From Tanypteryx hageni (taxonomy: Eukaryota; Arthropoda; Insecta; Odonata; Petaluridae), in assembly GCA_028673005.1 (NCBI GenBank), contig CM054114.1:127501307-127565306 (forward strand): a stretch of 64,000 nucleotides of DNA. Direction: 5' to 3'. The number at the start of each line of letters is the position of its first letter. Within the stretch, counting starts at the first letter, position 1. The translations under genes and the position numbers were made by a program. The notes beneath the pieces were generated by a model, which made no database searches, was not told the origin of the DNA, and was given only the letters and a program-made list of their open reading frames with translations. This document shows, in pieces, positions 46,368 to 57,724 of the stretch.

Positions 46368-47195
46368 CATATAGATATACACACACATATATATTTATAT
46401 ATATATTTCTCTTACTCCGTCTGCATCAACTTCCACCACGCGCCGCCAGACCGCGACACTGACTGACTGTAATGCTATTTTTAACAGTTTTCGAGTAGGT
46501 AGAAGATTGAAATTTGGTAGGAATGTTTATCTTTTATTGTAAAAGCTATTTACGAAAGAAAATCCCAAAAAGGACCCGGGTTCGACTCCAGTAGATAATT
46601 TCTATTTCCCATAAGATAACACGTAAAAATCGATTTTTGGACTTACAGGCTTTTACTCTTTTGCAAATTAAAATAATAAAAAATAGACTTACGATCTTTG
46701 GATCTGAACCGTTCTAAAGAATAATAAATATCTTTTCTTATTCTTATCGTCTCATTTTGCTTACGATACAAAATCGCTTAAGGTGTACGATTAAATCATA
46801 TTTTGTGGAAAAATTTAAGCTTTTTAACGATATGTTGCCTTGCCGACCGTGTCATTGTTAAACCTCAAGATTAAATTGTCGTCTTAATCCTTATACTATA
46901 TGAGTAAGCAATGCTTGCTTTGAATGCTTTAATATGAGAGAGGAAGAAAGAAAGAAGGAGAAAGACAGAGAGGGACAATTGTTAAATATTCCGTAAATTA
47001 AAAATATTTTGGGCGTATAAGAATTGTATAGCGTAATGTATTTCTTTGTCAAACAATTTATATTCTCCCGAAACTATTTTAACTCTCTGGAGCACTCAAT
47101 TATGTGAATTGTATATTTATTGCTTACTTTTTGGTGCATATAAAAGTTGGTTTCATTAATTTTTATTTAAATTTTAACTTAATACTTAATTCACG
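45360..47195 (+). other. Noncoding DNA, probably Helitron-related
   Basis: Contains GAGCGAAGCGAAAGAAGCC followed by a CGTCCGTCC word and CTCCGAAACTACTGAGCGGA (about 45550-45625), a series common in non-autonomous arthropod Helitrons. It also holds a (TA)n run (about 46319-46360), the B-box-like repeat copy (46560-46650) and a purine tract (46935-46975). It ends at the Helitron 3' terminus at 47230, but whether this is one element is not certain. Confidence 0.4.
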
Positions 47196-47198
47196 CAT

Positions 47199-47230
47199 AC
47201 CCGTCATATTTGACGGGTAATTACGCTAGT
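47199..47230 (+). mobile_element. Helitron 3' terminus (plus orientation)
   Basis: The hairpin CCCGTCATATTTGACGGG is followed by TAATTACG and CTAG, then a host T. The stem is perfect over seven or eight pairs. It is the same family as 60711 (minus) and the degenerate copy at 17225. The ~150 bases before it share words with 61200-61320. Confidence 0.72.
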
Positions 47231-47449
47231 CTTGTTATAATCTGCTTTCGGTGAATCACCACTGAAGACGGCTGCATTTTAGCTGATATCTGTCGCTGAC
47301 CTTTCATAACTTTGTTATTTCTATTGGAGACATTGAAGATAAGTATCAAATTTTTAAATTTTTTATACTTAAGTGCTTATTCTTTACATGACGGCTTTAA
47401 CAGTTAATGAATAAACATTAAATTGAAACTTTTCAAATAACTCATTAGA

Positions 47450-47760
47450 GAGAGATTTCGTAAAACTGAAAAATTGACAAGAGTAAACTCCCACTTACGG
47501 TAAACTACTTTTAACCTCAATCTAATCAGAGCTTAAACTTTTGATAACAATCTTAAATATAAAGTTTTGCGTTGATCCGGTTATTAGTTTTTGAGTTAGA
47601 ACGCCCACAAAATTCACATTACAAACTCGGACATCATAAAAAAAATAGTGAAAACATATTCAGGCTACCTTAAAACGCGTATTTCCGTTGAAACCTCGAA
47701 CTCAATTTTTTCACGAAACATTACCTTTTAAATTCTACATATGGAGAAAGAAAAAGGAAA
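47450..47760 (+). repeat. Copy of the dispersed repeat family, including its tail
   Basis: GAGTAAACTCCCACTTACGG, GCGTTGATCCGGTTATTAGT, TTTTTGAGTTAGAACGCCCA, then AAAACGCGTATTTCCGTTGA and a CATATGGAGAAAGAAAAAGG end. These are the same words in the same order as in the tandem array at 51480-54900. Confidence 0.7.
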
Positions 47761-48426
47761 TGGATCATACCATAAAAAATAAGAACGGTTTATTATTGAA
47801 TGAAAGAGGACAAGAGAGAGAGAAAGAAAAATAATAGAATGAACCCGCACTCAAGGTTTGGTAAGAGATAACGGTATTAATCGAAGTTCAAAGAGGAATA
47901 CGAGTTCAGTGGGAAGAAAATGACCACCGGAAAGAAAAGGGAAAAACGAGCGATGGAAGAAAAACTAGGACCCGTTTGCAGGAAATAGCCGGAAATGAGA
48001 TGGGAAGATGGCGAGAAGGAGAGAGGAAGAGGGATATTCGGGTGCGGTTATAGGGCGTCGCTTTGTAAAAGGATTGCATCGTTAAAAAGAATGTGAGGGA
48101 ATGAAAGGAAAACGCCCTAGGATTGGGCAATGGAGATGCGTGGGTGGAAGCGGAGAAGGAGGGTGGAAATGGAGATAGAAAAAAAAACGATTTTACGGTA
48201 AGGGACGAGAGAAGAAGAAAAAAACGGACGATTAATCAGTTTCTCTTCTCGGAAGACGAAAGAGAGAGATATAGAGAGGTTGATCGAAGATAAATCTTGA
48301 GAGGCAGATGGTTTTATAAGCTAACGAAGACACCAAACAATAATTACCAAAGAGAAATAGACAAACAGAGAGGGGAAGGGTGAAAGAGGGAATAGAAACG
48401 ATGACAAGTAGGTGTTGAAAGAGACA

Positions 48427-48850
48427 AAATTCTGCTATAACCGGGAATTTTTTCTTGTTTGATAATTATTCCCAACTTTACAGCTAATGCCTGTCTGCTT
48501 AGGATCTTATGATTATTTCATTCCATCAATTTATAGCTTGGATATCTCACCATTTGAGAGGGAGGGGCTTTCTTCGACGTTGTCTTGGAGGACGTCCGTT
48601 GGGGCTGGTTGATACTAGCTTGGCTTGCCCGGACCCAACTAAGAAAAACACCCGCGTTCAGAAACGGGAATAATCATCTGCTACGGTAGTTCAATGGTAG
48701 AATATCCGATCGGCAAGTGAAAGACACGGGTTTGATTCCCGATCATAGCAGAATTTTTTCTCGTTTTAAAATTATTCCCAACTTTACACCTAATGCCTAT
48801 CTGCTTAGGATCTTATGATTATTTCATTCCACCAAGAAAGTGTTAGAAGT
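48427..48850 (+). repeat. tRNA-like repeat unit in tandem (body-tRNA-body)
   Basis: A ~240-bp body (TTATTCCCAACTTTACAGCT, GCCTGTCTGCTTAGGATCTT and so on) is followed by a complete tRNA-like sequence and the start of a second body with the same words. At the left edge, a short minus-sense tRNA 3' end (TCTGCTATAACCGGGAA) is fused directly to the plus-sense body. This is a collapsed version of the head-to-head junction seen at 44480-44600. The unit period is about 312 bases. Confidence 0.72.
48679..48750 (+). repeat. tRNA-Gly-like sequence within the tandem unit
   Basis: The acceptor TGCTACG pairs with CATAGCA at six of seven positions; D arm TAGTTCAATGGTAGA; anticodon stem TCCGA/GTGAA weakened; loop TCGGCAA; T-arm ACGGGTTTGATTCCCGA with one B-box change. 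Not a functional tRNA by these defects. Confidence 0.65.
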
Positions 48851-50559
48851 GAGCAAAGAGAGAAAAAGAAAAAGAGGAAAATTTTCAAAAACTAAAAGAG
48901 AGAAGTACAGGTGAATGAAAGGGAATCATACAGAGCGAAAGAATGAAACAGGTGATAAAGAAAAATGTACTGCGAGAAATAAAATATAAAAGAAAAGAGA
49001 AGGCATGAGACAAAAATAGGCTGATAGAGATAAATAAACCGAATGATAGATAAATGGAAAGAGACCAAATGTCATATATTCTCTAGGTGTGGAGATAAAA
49101 GGAGAAAATTTGGATAGAATAAAAATGGGAATCTTGTTTATAACAGCCCAGGAAAAAACTTTAACTGGGAATAAACAGGAGCGACTATGTATAAAAACTA
49201 AAAACTCTACCGTTAGCATTTGTGAAAGGCAAGGTTACTGATACGTATCTATAAATTAATTATATTTACACACACACACACCAACATTGTGAATGAAAGA
49301 AAAAGAGAAGTAAAATTAATATAAAATGGGAAAGCAGAGAGTACAGAGGAAGAAATTAAACCTTAGAAGAAGAATGGTAAACGGGTAATCGGAGTAGGAA
49401 AATAACACTCAATGATGATATAAATCAAGAAGGAAAAATAAAGTATAAACTGAAAATTATTCTTGAAAATTATTCTTGACTAAATAGAAAAAACCTTAGC
49501 ATCCGTCGACAATTATTGCGGAGGGATATTGTTTTACTTTCGTTATGGATATTAGCGAATTGCAGGAATTTAATTCTAAGCTTTAAAATGATTGCTAACC
49601 TACTATGGAACTGGAAATGAAAGAAACCAAGGAAGGATTAAAAAATAAATTGCATACCCGAGTATCTAACTACTTATATTGGGAGCAAATTGTGAAAGCG
49701 AGTACACATAATAAGATCAAATGGCTGAAAAAAAGTTCATAATGACAGAAAATTCTTAGAAACAAAAGGCATAAAGAAATAACTATTTTATTGGCTGAAT
49801 AAAAATAAAGAGAATAATATATATAGCGCTGTCTTTAATTCCTTACCGATAGCAGAAAAAGATTTTGTATTTCCCCAATTTCAATATAAACGTATACCTG
49901 ATTACGTGGATGCAAGTTGAAAACTCGGTATGTACGGTGTTAACAACAAACCGAGAATATCATATGCTATTATACTACTATGGCTTCATTGAAGGAGTTA
50001 AAATTATTGTAAAATTATGCCAGAATTCTGGAAGAAGAGGCATCAAATAAAGACGCGAGGAAGACGAGAATGGGAGAAATGGGAACGGGAGACAACGAGA
50101 TGGTAAAAATCGAGATAGACAAAAAAGAGAAGGAAAATAGGAGAATCTTCAAGAGGAAATAGGTAGCAACGGTCGACTGACGCTGGAAGAAGACTTTCTG
50201 ATTGAAAATACAGAGAGGAAATAGCGTGGCGAAAAGAAAGTAAAAATAGGGAACAGAAGGTAAGGGAAAAGTAAATAAAAGGTCTAAAAAACAGAACGGT
50301 ACATCAGGATGCTAGAAAAAATAAATGGGATGAGGTTTGAAGGAATCGCGGTGTAGTGGGAGGCAGGCTTCTCTTTCCCCTCTCACACTCACTCTCTCTT
50401 CTTCCACTTGCTGCTGAAGATATTCGAGTTGAGATAAAGAAGGAGAATTGATGGTCCCAGACTTAATATTGGGAACTTGAGAAAACCTCATTTAGAGATG
50501 AGTAGTTGGGAGGACGAAAAATCAAGAGAGAGCGCGGGAGGAAGCTTGGAGGCACCTTA

Positions 50560-51480
50560 GTCAAATACGAGGAGGATGAATTGATGGTTTTGAATTTATT
50601 GGACTCAATCTGGGCAAGGGAATTTACTCGAGGTTGTTATTTATTTTTTACCTAAATAGAGATGATTAAGTTGACTGTAGAATGTTTGCTAGGTTTTTTT
50701 TATTATGAACATATATAGGGTGGGTGAGCGATCGAAAATAACTCTGGAGAGTCAAACTGATGATAATTTGATGCGGAGGAGATTTTGTCGCGGGTTTTGC
50801 ACTTCTTCAATCCAGTCTATTGGCTTAAAAACTTAATAATCAGAGAAAATCCATGTGCAGGTTATATAAAGACGAACATTTGACGCTACTCGTGTAAAAA
50901 ATGTCAAGCTATTGCCAAAAATTATCGATATTAACTGATGTATGAAGCCTTGGTCGTCCTTATTGCATTAATAAAACAAAAAAGCTGAAAATTACTGTTG
51001 TGTTGAGGCAATAAAAAGGGAGAAATAAAAAAATCTCCAGTAAGAGATACATTGGTTTGTGTGTTCTGAAAAGTTGTAGTGATTTAGGTTTAGCAGATCA
51101 GCAGGTCCCAAAAGTATTAAGGTAAATTGATACAGTAACTTCCAGTAATAAAACCCTCACGACTAGATAATTGTAGAATTCCATAACCGAGGTGACTCCT
51201 ACTGGATTTAAAAAAAAATGTTTCCCTAAAAGGGCGTAACTATAAAAATTTATTTAAGAATTTTTTAAATTTTAGTCTCATTTTCGAATTTTAAGTGAAT
51301 AATGAATATTTTATCACGATTATAACTTCGAATTTAGTGTTTGTCCAACAATCAGTCGCACCGCCATCTTTTGTTGACGAGTTTGAAAACACTCTTCCGC
51401 AATATACACACGAATACAGTCGACCTGCCTATAATGGGGTATCCTAGAGCGCGGTTTCACGCGTTGGTGATTTATAAAGT
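50560..51480. other. AT-rich noncoding DNA
   Basis: Nothing recognised. This stretch leads into the tandem array that starts near 51480. Confidence 0.45.
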
Positions 51481-51956
51481 GTGACCATTGTAATAAAAAA
51501 TCTGAAGTGGCCCCCACATGACTTTCTCCATACCTGTAATATTTCTAATAATTCCCAATAGGTTAAATGATAATAAATGTTTTTAGGAACTGCAAAAAAA
51601 TATAAAGACTTTACAAAGAACAGAAATAAACTCAAACTGTAGCCTTCCGATATTGGATATAGCCCCGAAGGTCCAGCAATTAAGAAAATAAAAAGGAGCG
51701 TAATGTGTTTACAGTAGTAGCCGGTAGGTGGTGTGGTGGTGGCAGTTAAAATATGTAGTTTTAAAAATATCTCTTCAACAATGGGAAATTTTTTCAAACA
51801 AAGATTGTAGAAAATTAAATTACCTACAACTTTTATTCCAGCACGATTTTACACGCATCAAATATAAAAGAAAAACTCTGATGTGGCCACCACATGGCTT
51901 TCTCCATACCTGTAATATGTCTAAAAATTCCGAATAGGTTACATGACAATAAATGT

Positions 51957-52063
51957 CCTTAACGGGAGGTCACCTTTTTAACTGACCAGATATTCATTGC
52001 ACTACCTCTCAGATACCCATTGCACGTAGGCCAGAGGGAATCGACAGGTAGTATAAAAAATAA
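51957..52063 (+). repeat. SINE 3'-end insertion in the array
   Basis: ATTCATTGCACTACCTCTCA, then GATACCCATTGCACGTAGGC, and an AATAATAAT tail. It matches the 3' part of the SINE at 27963-29160. Its flanks rejoin the array sequence (AATAAATGT / AATAAACATT). Confidence 0.65.
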
Positions 52064-52190
52064 TAATAAACATTTTAAGGAACTGCGAGAAAAATTTAGA
52101 CTACAAAGAAGAGAAATAACCTTAAACCCTTCTGATATTGGATATACCCACGAAACTCAAAAATTAAGAAAATCAAAAGAGCGTTACTAA

Positions 52191-53112
52191 CAAGGAGAGA
52201 CTACGACCTTCGAGTCACGGATTCTGATGAAAAGCGACCAGGCAATGCTACGTCGAAAATAAGGAGGAGTTTTTGTAAATGGGTCCTTGAGTTCGAGAAT
52301 TCAGCGTCGGAAATATCCAAAAACATCGTATGCATATTAATAGACTTCGTTGTCGAACTGCTGATAACAAAGGCAATTGCTGATGGGATAGCGTGCCTAG
52401 CTCCTAAGGCGGGGGTCTGGGCTCGACCCCATGTTTTCGTTTTTTTTTTCAAATTATCCAAGCGTTATTTGAAAAGTAATATTCTCCGGTAAAAATTACG
52501 CTGTACTGTAATTTTTATTTGGAGGTAATGAACGCAGTAACATATAATAATGAGTATTTTAAATATTGCAGTCAATGAAACAAATGCCGTCGTGCAAGAA
52601 TATATTTATATATTATTGTTATACTAATTACATATTGTTGATAATATTAGCCTTGCCCTGGCGGACAGCGATCGGAAGAGAAAGTAATGAATTTTATGAA
52701 TATCCTTGAATGTTTTGCATACGTTAACGTGAAAAGAACACGAAAGTTAACTGTGGAATAATCAATAAAGAATTTAAATTGCCCACTATTATATGTTTCT
52801 GCGTTCATTACCTGCAATTAAAAATTATACAGCGAAGTTTTACCGGAGAATGTTATTTTACAAATAACGCTTGGATAATTAAAAAAAAACGAAAGCATTT
52901 GGGATCGAACCCATGCCCACGCCGTAGGAACTAGGCAAATGAAGCTAATAAAGTTTCAAACAATGTTTTTGGATATTTCCGAAGCTGATTTCCTCAACTC
53001 AAGGGCTCATTCACAAAAACCCCAAGACATACAGGTCTCCTGATTTTCGATGTAGAATCATCTGGTAGCGTTTCATCAAAATCCGTAAGCCGAAAATCGT
53101 AGCCTCTCCTTG
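52191..53112. mobile_element. 922-bp fold-back element with ~340-bp arms
   Basis: The left tip CAAGGAGAGACTACGACCTT and the right tip (reverse complement CAAGGAGAGGCTACGATTTT) begin inverted arms of roughly 330-360 bases that match over their length, for example ATATCCAAAAACAT in one arm with its complement in the other, and ATTATCCAAGCGTTATTTG likewise. A ~230-bp unique centre separates them. Both flanks carry TAA, and comparison with uninterrupted units of the surrounding array (near 53842 and 54534) shows the rest is extra sequence, so a 3-bp TAA target duplication is likely. Both arms contain a tRNA-like stretch with a B-box word (GGGTTCGATCCC in the right arm). Confidence 0.78.
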
Positions 53113-55167
53113 TAAAACGTAACTAAGCGAAAATTGTCTACAACAGTTGCCGGTAGGTGGTGCGGTGGTGGCAGCTAAGAAATTAGTTTTTAAAATATCT
53201 CTTAAACAATGCAATATATGAAAAAATGTTTCGAACAAAGATTGTATAAAATTAAATGGCCTACAACTTTTATTCAAACATTTTTTACACTCATTAAAAA
53301 GTAAAGGGAATATATTAAATAAATAGAATATCTTCTTAACAATGCGTTGTACAAAAAATGTGTCAAACAAGTTTTATAGAAAATAAAATTATCAATGAAG
53401 TTCATAATAAACCACATTTACATGTTTGAAGATTTAAAAGAGTCATTTGCCAAAAACCAAAACATGACTAGAGTGAACATCCACTTCAAGTTAAGCGATT
53501 GTTGCAAACACCTAACCAGCTCTTTATTATATAATATTATTTTTAAATTTAGAGTTTGGTATTGATACGAGCGTAAGTTATTGAGTTAGAGCGCCAACTA
53601 AATCCTATCACATACAGACCGACAGACAGAAACACAGACATCAACGAGAAAATAGTCAAAACGTGTTCAGGGGATCATAAAACATATTTCCGTTGAAATC
53701 TCGCATTCGATTTTTTTCCTGAAAACTATACTTCGTATATGGAGAAAGTAAAAATATTTTAAGAAACTGCGAGAAAATTTTAGACTACAAATTCATGGAT
53801 ATAGCCACAAAGCTCCAACAATTAAGAAAATAAAAAGAAGCGTTTCTAAGATGTAACCAAGCGTCAATTGTTAACAATAGTCGTCGGAAGGTGACGTGGT
53901 GATGACAGCAAAAAATATAAGATATTTCTTAAACAATGCATAATATAGGAAAATATTTCCCACAAACGTTGTAGAAAATTATATATCCTACAACATTTAT
54001 TCCTGTATATTTTTATTTACACATATCAAAAAATAAAGGAAATATTTCAAAATAACTGATAAGAGACAAGACCGATTTTTACCAAAAACTAATTAGCAAG
54101 TTTTCCTTTAACAAAAATGTCAATATAAAAATTTCACGTTGATCTGATTAATAGTGTTTGAGTTAGGGCACAGACACACACCCACACACACAGACATCAT
54201 AGATAAAATAGTCAAAATGTCTTCAGGGGACTTTAAAACATGTATTTCCGTTGAAATCTCGAATTCGATTTTTTTCAAGAAACCAATAAGTATACTATAT
54301 TTCGTACATGGAGAAAGTAAAAATGACAAGGAAAAACCTTATAACCATAAAAATTAAAAATTTTGATGTGGCCACCACTTTCTCACACATGTAACTTTTC
54401 TAAAATTTCCAAATGGGTTACATAATAATAAATATTTTAAGAAACTGCGAGAAAATTTTAGACTTGACAAAGAACAGAAATAAACTCAAACCATAGCCTT
54501 CTGGTATTGGATATAGCCACAAAGCTACAACAATTAAGAAAATAAAAAGGAGCGTTATTAATACCTAAGCGTCAATTGTTAAAAATAGTCGTCGGTAGGT
54601 GGCGTGGTGGTGGAAGCTAAAAATATAAGATATCTCTTAAACAATGCATTATATGGGAAAATTAAATTTCCTACAACTTTTATTCCAATCCATTTTTACA
54701 TATATTAAATATAAAGCAAATATTTCAAAATAACGGATAAGAAACAAGAGTAAACACCCACTTTCGGCTGACCGGTGTTTACCAAAAACTTATCATTTCT
54801 TGTGACTTTCATAAAAATGTTAAAAATAAAATTTCGCGTTGATTTGATTAATAGTTTTTGAGTTAGATCACCCAGAAAAAGCTATGACATACAGTCTCAC
54901 ACACACGCACACGTGGCCGAGCGCACGTCTCGCAACATGTCCCGGGCCGTCCTGTTGAGGCAGTCCAACTAGATCCTGAGGTTCAGTGTACAGTAGCGCT
55001 ACCACCACCGCCACTCAATGTTGCGTCGGGTGATGGTCTCCCTGACGGAATGGGGCAGAGCGATGCGGATACCACCGGCCTCGACCACCTTCGGTATTGC
55101 GGCATCCATGGATTGCTGGACGGTGGAGGTGAAGAGATCGACCATGTGGTTTGCCTCCTCCCACGTC

Positions 55168-55890
55168 CTAGGCGATGTTGGATCGACCGGCAGCCTTTCC
55201 ACGGAAGTGCTGCCAATCGGCACAGGCCAGGTCCAGACGTTGCGAAGGTGGTACTCGCACTGGCGAGTTCCTCAGGAGGAGGGTTGGATTATGGTCGAAG
55301 GACAAATCGCAGATTGATTGCATGCTCAGAGATGCACTGACGTTACTGATAACAGCAACGTCGTGGACATTTCTGGACGGAAGGAATGTGAGCTCCGTCA
55401 GTGCCAGTGCCGCCAAGTCTCTCAGCCGCATGCCTCTTGGATTGGCGACCCTAGAATGCCAACTGGCGTGCTTGGTATTCAGGTTGCTGATGAGGATGGA
55501 TGGACAGCCTTCCCCGATGAGATCCATGACCTCATCCGGATTCCACGTTCTCTTCACCGGGTAATACACCGAAGTCATCCTGATCCAGGTCCAAATGCAG
55601 ATACGGATATCGGCGGATACACCTTCCATCGATCTGTGGGACAACAAGCACGGGCGATGTTTCATAGAACGATGAATTAAGATTTCGGAGCCACTGCGAT
55701 CTTGGCCCGTGGGCGGCTTGCCGGCTCTGTTTGAAGGATAAATAGCCCATCCAGGGATCTCAGACGTCCGATGGGCGGAGATGGGTCTCGTTCACAGCGG
55801 CGACGATGGAGTTCTTTTCCTGCAGGAACGTCCGGAGTTTCTCAGTCTTCACCTTGACACCCCGGGCGTTCAATTGAACCAAAATCCTGC
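55168..55890 (-). pseudogene. LINE ORF2 endonuclease domain (APE-like)
   Basis: RILVQLNARGVKVKTEKLRT gives the first motif (the conserved Asn) and VNETHLRPSDV the second (Glu intact). An in-frame stop follows at once. Later, in a second frame, SVYYPVKRTWNPDEVMDLI and ILISNLNTKHASWHSRV correspond to the family's GDFNAKHxxWGS, where the catalytic Asp is Asn. RNVHDVAVIS and SFDHNPTLL give the final DH motif. A linker such as WEEANHMVDLFTSTVQQSMD follows. The family enzyme nicks target DNA; this copy has stops, frame shifts and a lost catalytic residue. Confidence 0.75.
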
Positions 55891-55939
55891 ATCCCCTATT
55901 CCCCATTATGGGGGGATGGTAAGCACTCCTTGACCAACT

Positions 55940-56150
55940 CTTCTATGAGAGAGAGGAGGAATTGGCCAGACGTAGAGGTGATGTACTCGAGGCCCTCGCA
56001 TTTGGCGCATTTCCGGACTCGGTGAGCGGTTTGGGGCGGTCTGCCCCATTGTGTGGACCCGCACACCGGAAACATCTGGTACCGCATCTGCAGGAGTGCG
56101 ACGTGTGGCCGTATTGCTGGCAGTTGAAGTAGGTCAGCGGACCCCTTCTT
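55940..56150 (-). pseudogene. LINE ORF1 zinc-knuckle region
   Basis: PLTYFNCQQYGHTSHSCRC is a CCHC knuckle whose first Cys has become Tyr. CFRCAGPHNGADR is a second, missing its last Cys. In another frame a KCAKCEG word follows, the start of a third. Three successive knuckles at the ORF1 C-terminus are usual for Jockey-superfamily LINEs and bind the element RNA. Confidence 0.7.
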
Positions 56151-57192
56151 CCCCTCTACTGCTTGATATTTACCGAGCAGCAGTAGATCTTTTTAATGGT
56201 CATGGTGGGAGGGGCCCTGGGCGTTCTCTCCACGTTGACAACGAACCGGCCGATGAGGATTCTCTTCCCATCTTCTTCTGCAGGCAATTGGCAGAGTCCT
56301 CAGACTATGAATCTCTTTGCAGTCAGAACTGCCTCAGGGTTATAGCTTGCCCGAATATCCTGGACCGATTCTAAATATAGGGTATTGTATTGGACGCCAG
56401 CGTAATCCAGTACATTTGTGGCCGCACGGTGGTAGACGACGACCATAGTGCGGATATCCAGTTCGTATTCGTCGCCGCCCACCTTACTTAGCTCGGCTGC
56501 TATCGTCTTATGTGATAGAATCCCGTACACCGTGATCGGTGAAACGCGGATCTTCGACTTTGCTCCTCGTCCAGGATGTTGTTCCTCAGCAGTGGGGTTC
56601 TTGCACTCTCAAGCGGGAGGGCAGAAAGGCTTCTTCCTTTTTGCCTTCCGGCTGGACACCGGAGTAAAATCCCCATTCTCGTCAGTGCTGGCTGCGGCCT
56701 CAGAACCGAGGATCGGTTTGCCAGCGAGGCGTCAGCGGGGGTGACCTTTTGCCCCATGGCCTTCTTACGCTTACCGCGGACTCCTTCCGTGACTTCCATT
56801 GCCTCTCTCCAGGCAGTGAATTTATGGCCCAGCAAAGGGCCGTTGGAGCCTTCCCTAGGGGCGGCATTGTTGGTGCTTTGGGCCGACTTGGAAGAGTGCA
56901 GGAGATCATACTCGGCAACTGGGATTCCGTGTGGCCCTCCCACGGAGGTGACTTTGTCTTGGCCCTGGGCCGACGTCTGCAGGAGAGGTACTATGGCGGG
57001 TCTAACCCCGCTAGAGCCTCCAGAGGAATCAAATTCATTAAGGCCTTGGGCTGAAGTAGAGGGGAGGGCTTTGCTGGCAATCGGGGTACCAGCATCCGGT
57101 GCCAACTTTGCGCACATCTCTCTGTACTCTGCAGGGATTACTTTCCCGAAAGAGGAGTCATTCGAGAGCGACGGTATGCGTTGTTGAGACAT
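56120..57192 (-). pseudogene. LINE ORF1 (gag-like) N-terminal and middle part
   Basis: It starts MSQQRIPSLSNDSSFGKVIP with a Ser/Pro/Gly-rich N-terminus of about 190 residues, then a basic region. A frame change near 56530 leads to VYGILSHKTIAAELSKVGGD, and a stop near 56302 is followed in another frame by RILIGRFVVNVERTPRAPP. This resembles the RNA-binding region before the zinc knuckles of Jockey/I-type gag proteins. At least two frame disruptions make it non-functional. Confidence 0.65.
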
Positions 57193-57339
57193 CGATGTGG
57201 AGGTTCCGTTCTATAAGGGCAACCGTCACAACAGACCTTTTTAGGTCAGCCTGCGTTCGCAGGAAGCCAAGCTCCTTCGCAGGTTAAAACATCTGGGGCT
57301 CTTTTCAGAGCCACAGAATAAGGGCGGAGTCTAGTCTCA

Positions 57340-57720
57340 GAAGACTAGGCTCCAAACCTAGGTTGGAGACAAAGCAGATAAGCATAACGGGCTACATAGC
57401 CTTCCCCTGCCTTGCCAATGACCGAACAAAGCGGACAAACAAGTACCGTACGCGACATCCTACGCGAAGCGAGGTCGTCACGGAAACAAGTGACTGTCGC
57501 ATAAGCGAAAAGCGGCACGTAATGTGCGCAAGAGCTTTAACCAATAAGACACCAGTAGGGCTCTCGGCGAGGATTGACGAAATCCGGGAAGAGGAGAATA
57601 TACGTATATAGACCTGGGACAGCAGGGAGGGGAAAAACGTAGGGGAAGAAATAGTTACATTGCTGTGATGGGAGAATTCGGAAGTCCATTGGAATGACCG
57701 TTGCAAGAAAGTGTAAGCAA
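57340..57720. other. GC-moderate sequence between LINE and Penelope fragment
   Basis: Possibly the LINE's 5' leader or the host DNA between two insertions. Open frames on both strands (82 and 133 codons) show no domain. Nothing else recognised. Confidence 0.4.
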
Positions 57721-57724
57721 AGTA

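Larger units (their letters stand above)
47762..50560 (+). repeat. Long degenerate purine-rich region
   Basis: For most of 2.8 kb the plus strand is biased to A and G (GAAAGAGA, AGGAAGA, GAAGAAG) with no strict period, broken by the tRNA-like units at 48427-48850, an (AC)n run at about 49268-49281 and AT-rich patches. No gene is visible; a 97-codon frame on the minus strand is a product of the bias. Confidence 0.7.
51480..54900 (+). repeat. Tandem array of about four units of a dispersed repeat
   Basis: Each unit carries, in order, GATGTGGCCACCAC, ATACCTGTAATATTTCTA, TTTTAAGAAACTGCGAGA, GATATTGGATATAGCC, GTCGGTAGGTGGCGTGGTGG, ATTTCCTACAACTTTTATTC, GTAAACACCCAC, AGTTTTTGAGTTAGA, and a tail ATTTCCGTTGAAATCTCGAA ... 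CGTATATGGAGAAAGTAAAA. Starts of the GAAACTGC word lie near 51574, 52073, 53757 and 54432. After subtracting inserts the period varies from about 420 to 760, because individual units lack different internal parts. Copies of the tail occur alone elsewhere in the window. The array holds a SINE 3' end and a fold-back element and abuts the LINE. Confidence 0.75.
54915..57192 (-). mobile_element. Jockey-type LINE lacking its reverse transcriptase
   Basis: In minus orientation, from 57192: ORF1, then an endonuclease domain, then loss of similarity near 54915 just where the reverse transcriptase should begin. A GC-rich leader with short hairpins lies at 57193-57340 and is probably its 5' untranslated region. 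The whole stretch is far more GC-rich than its surroundings. Keeping the 5' part and losing the 3' part is the reverse of ordinary LINE truncation, so a deletion or recombination is implied. An (AC)n run sits at the junction (about 54896-54915). Confidence 0.75.

Noticed and set aside
56576..57187. 203-codon frame on the plus strand
   Set aside because: It is the antisense of the LINE ORF1, which is supported by the gag-like and zinc-knuckle sequence that follows on the minus strand.
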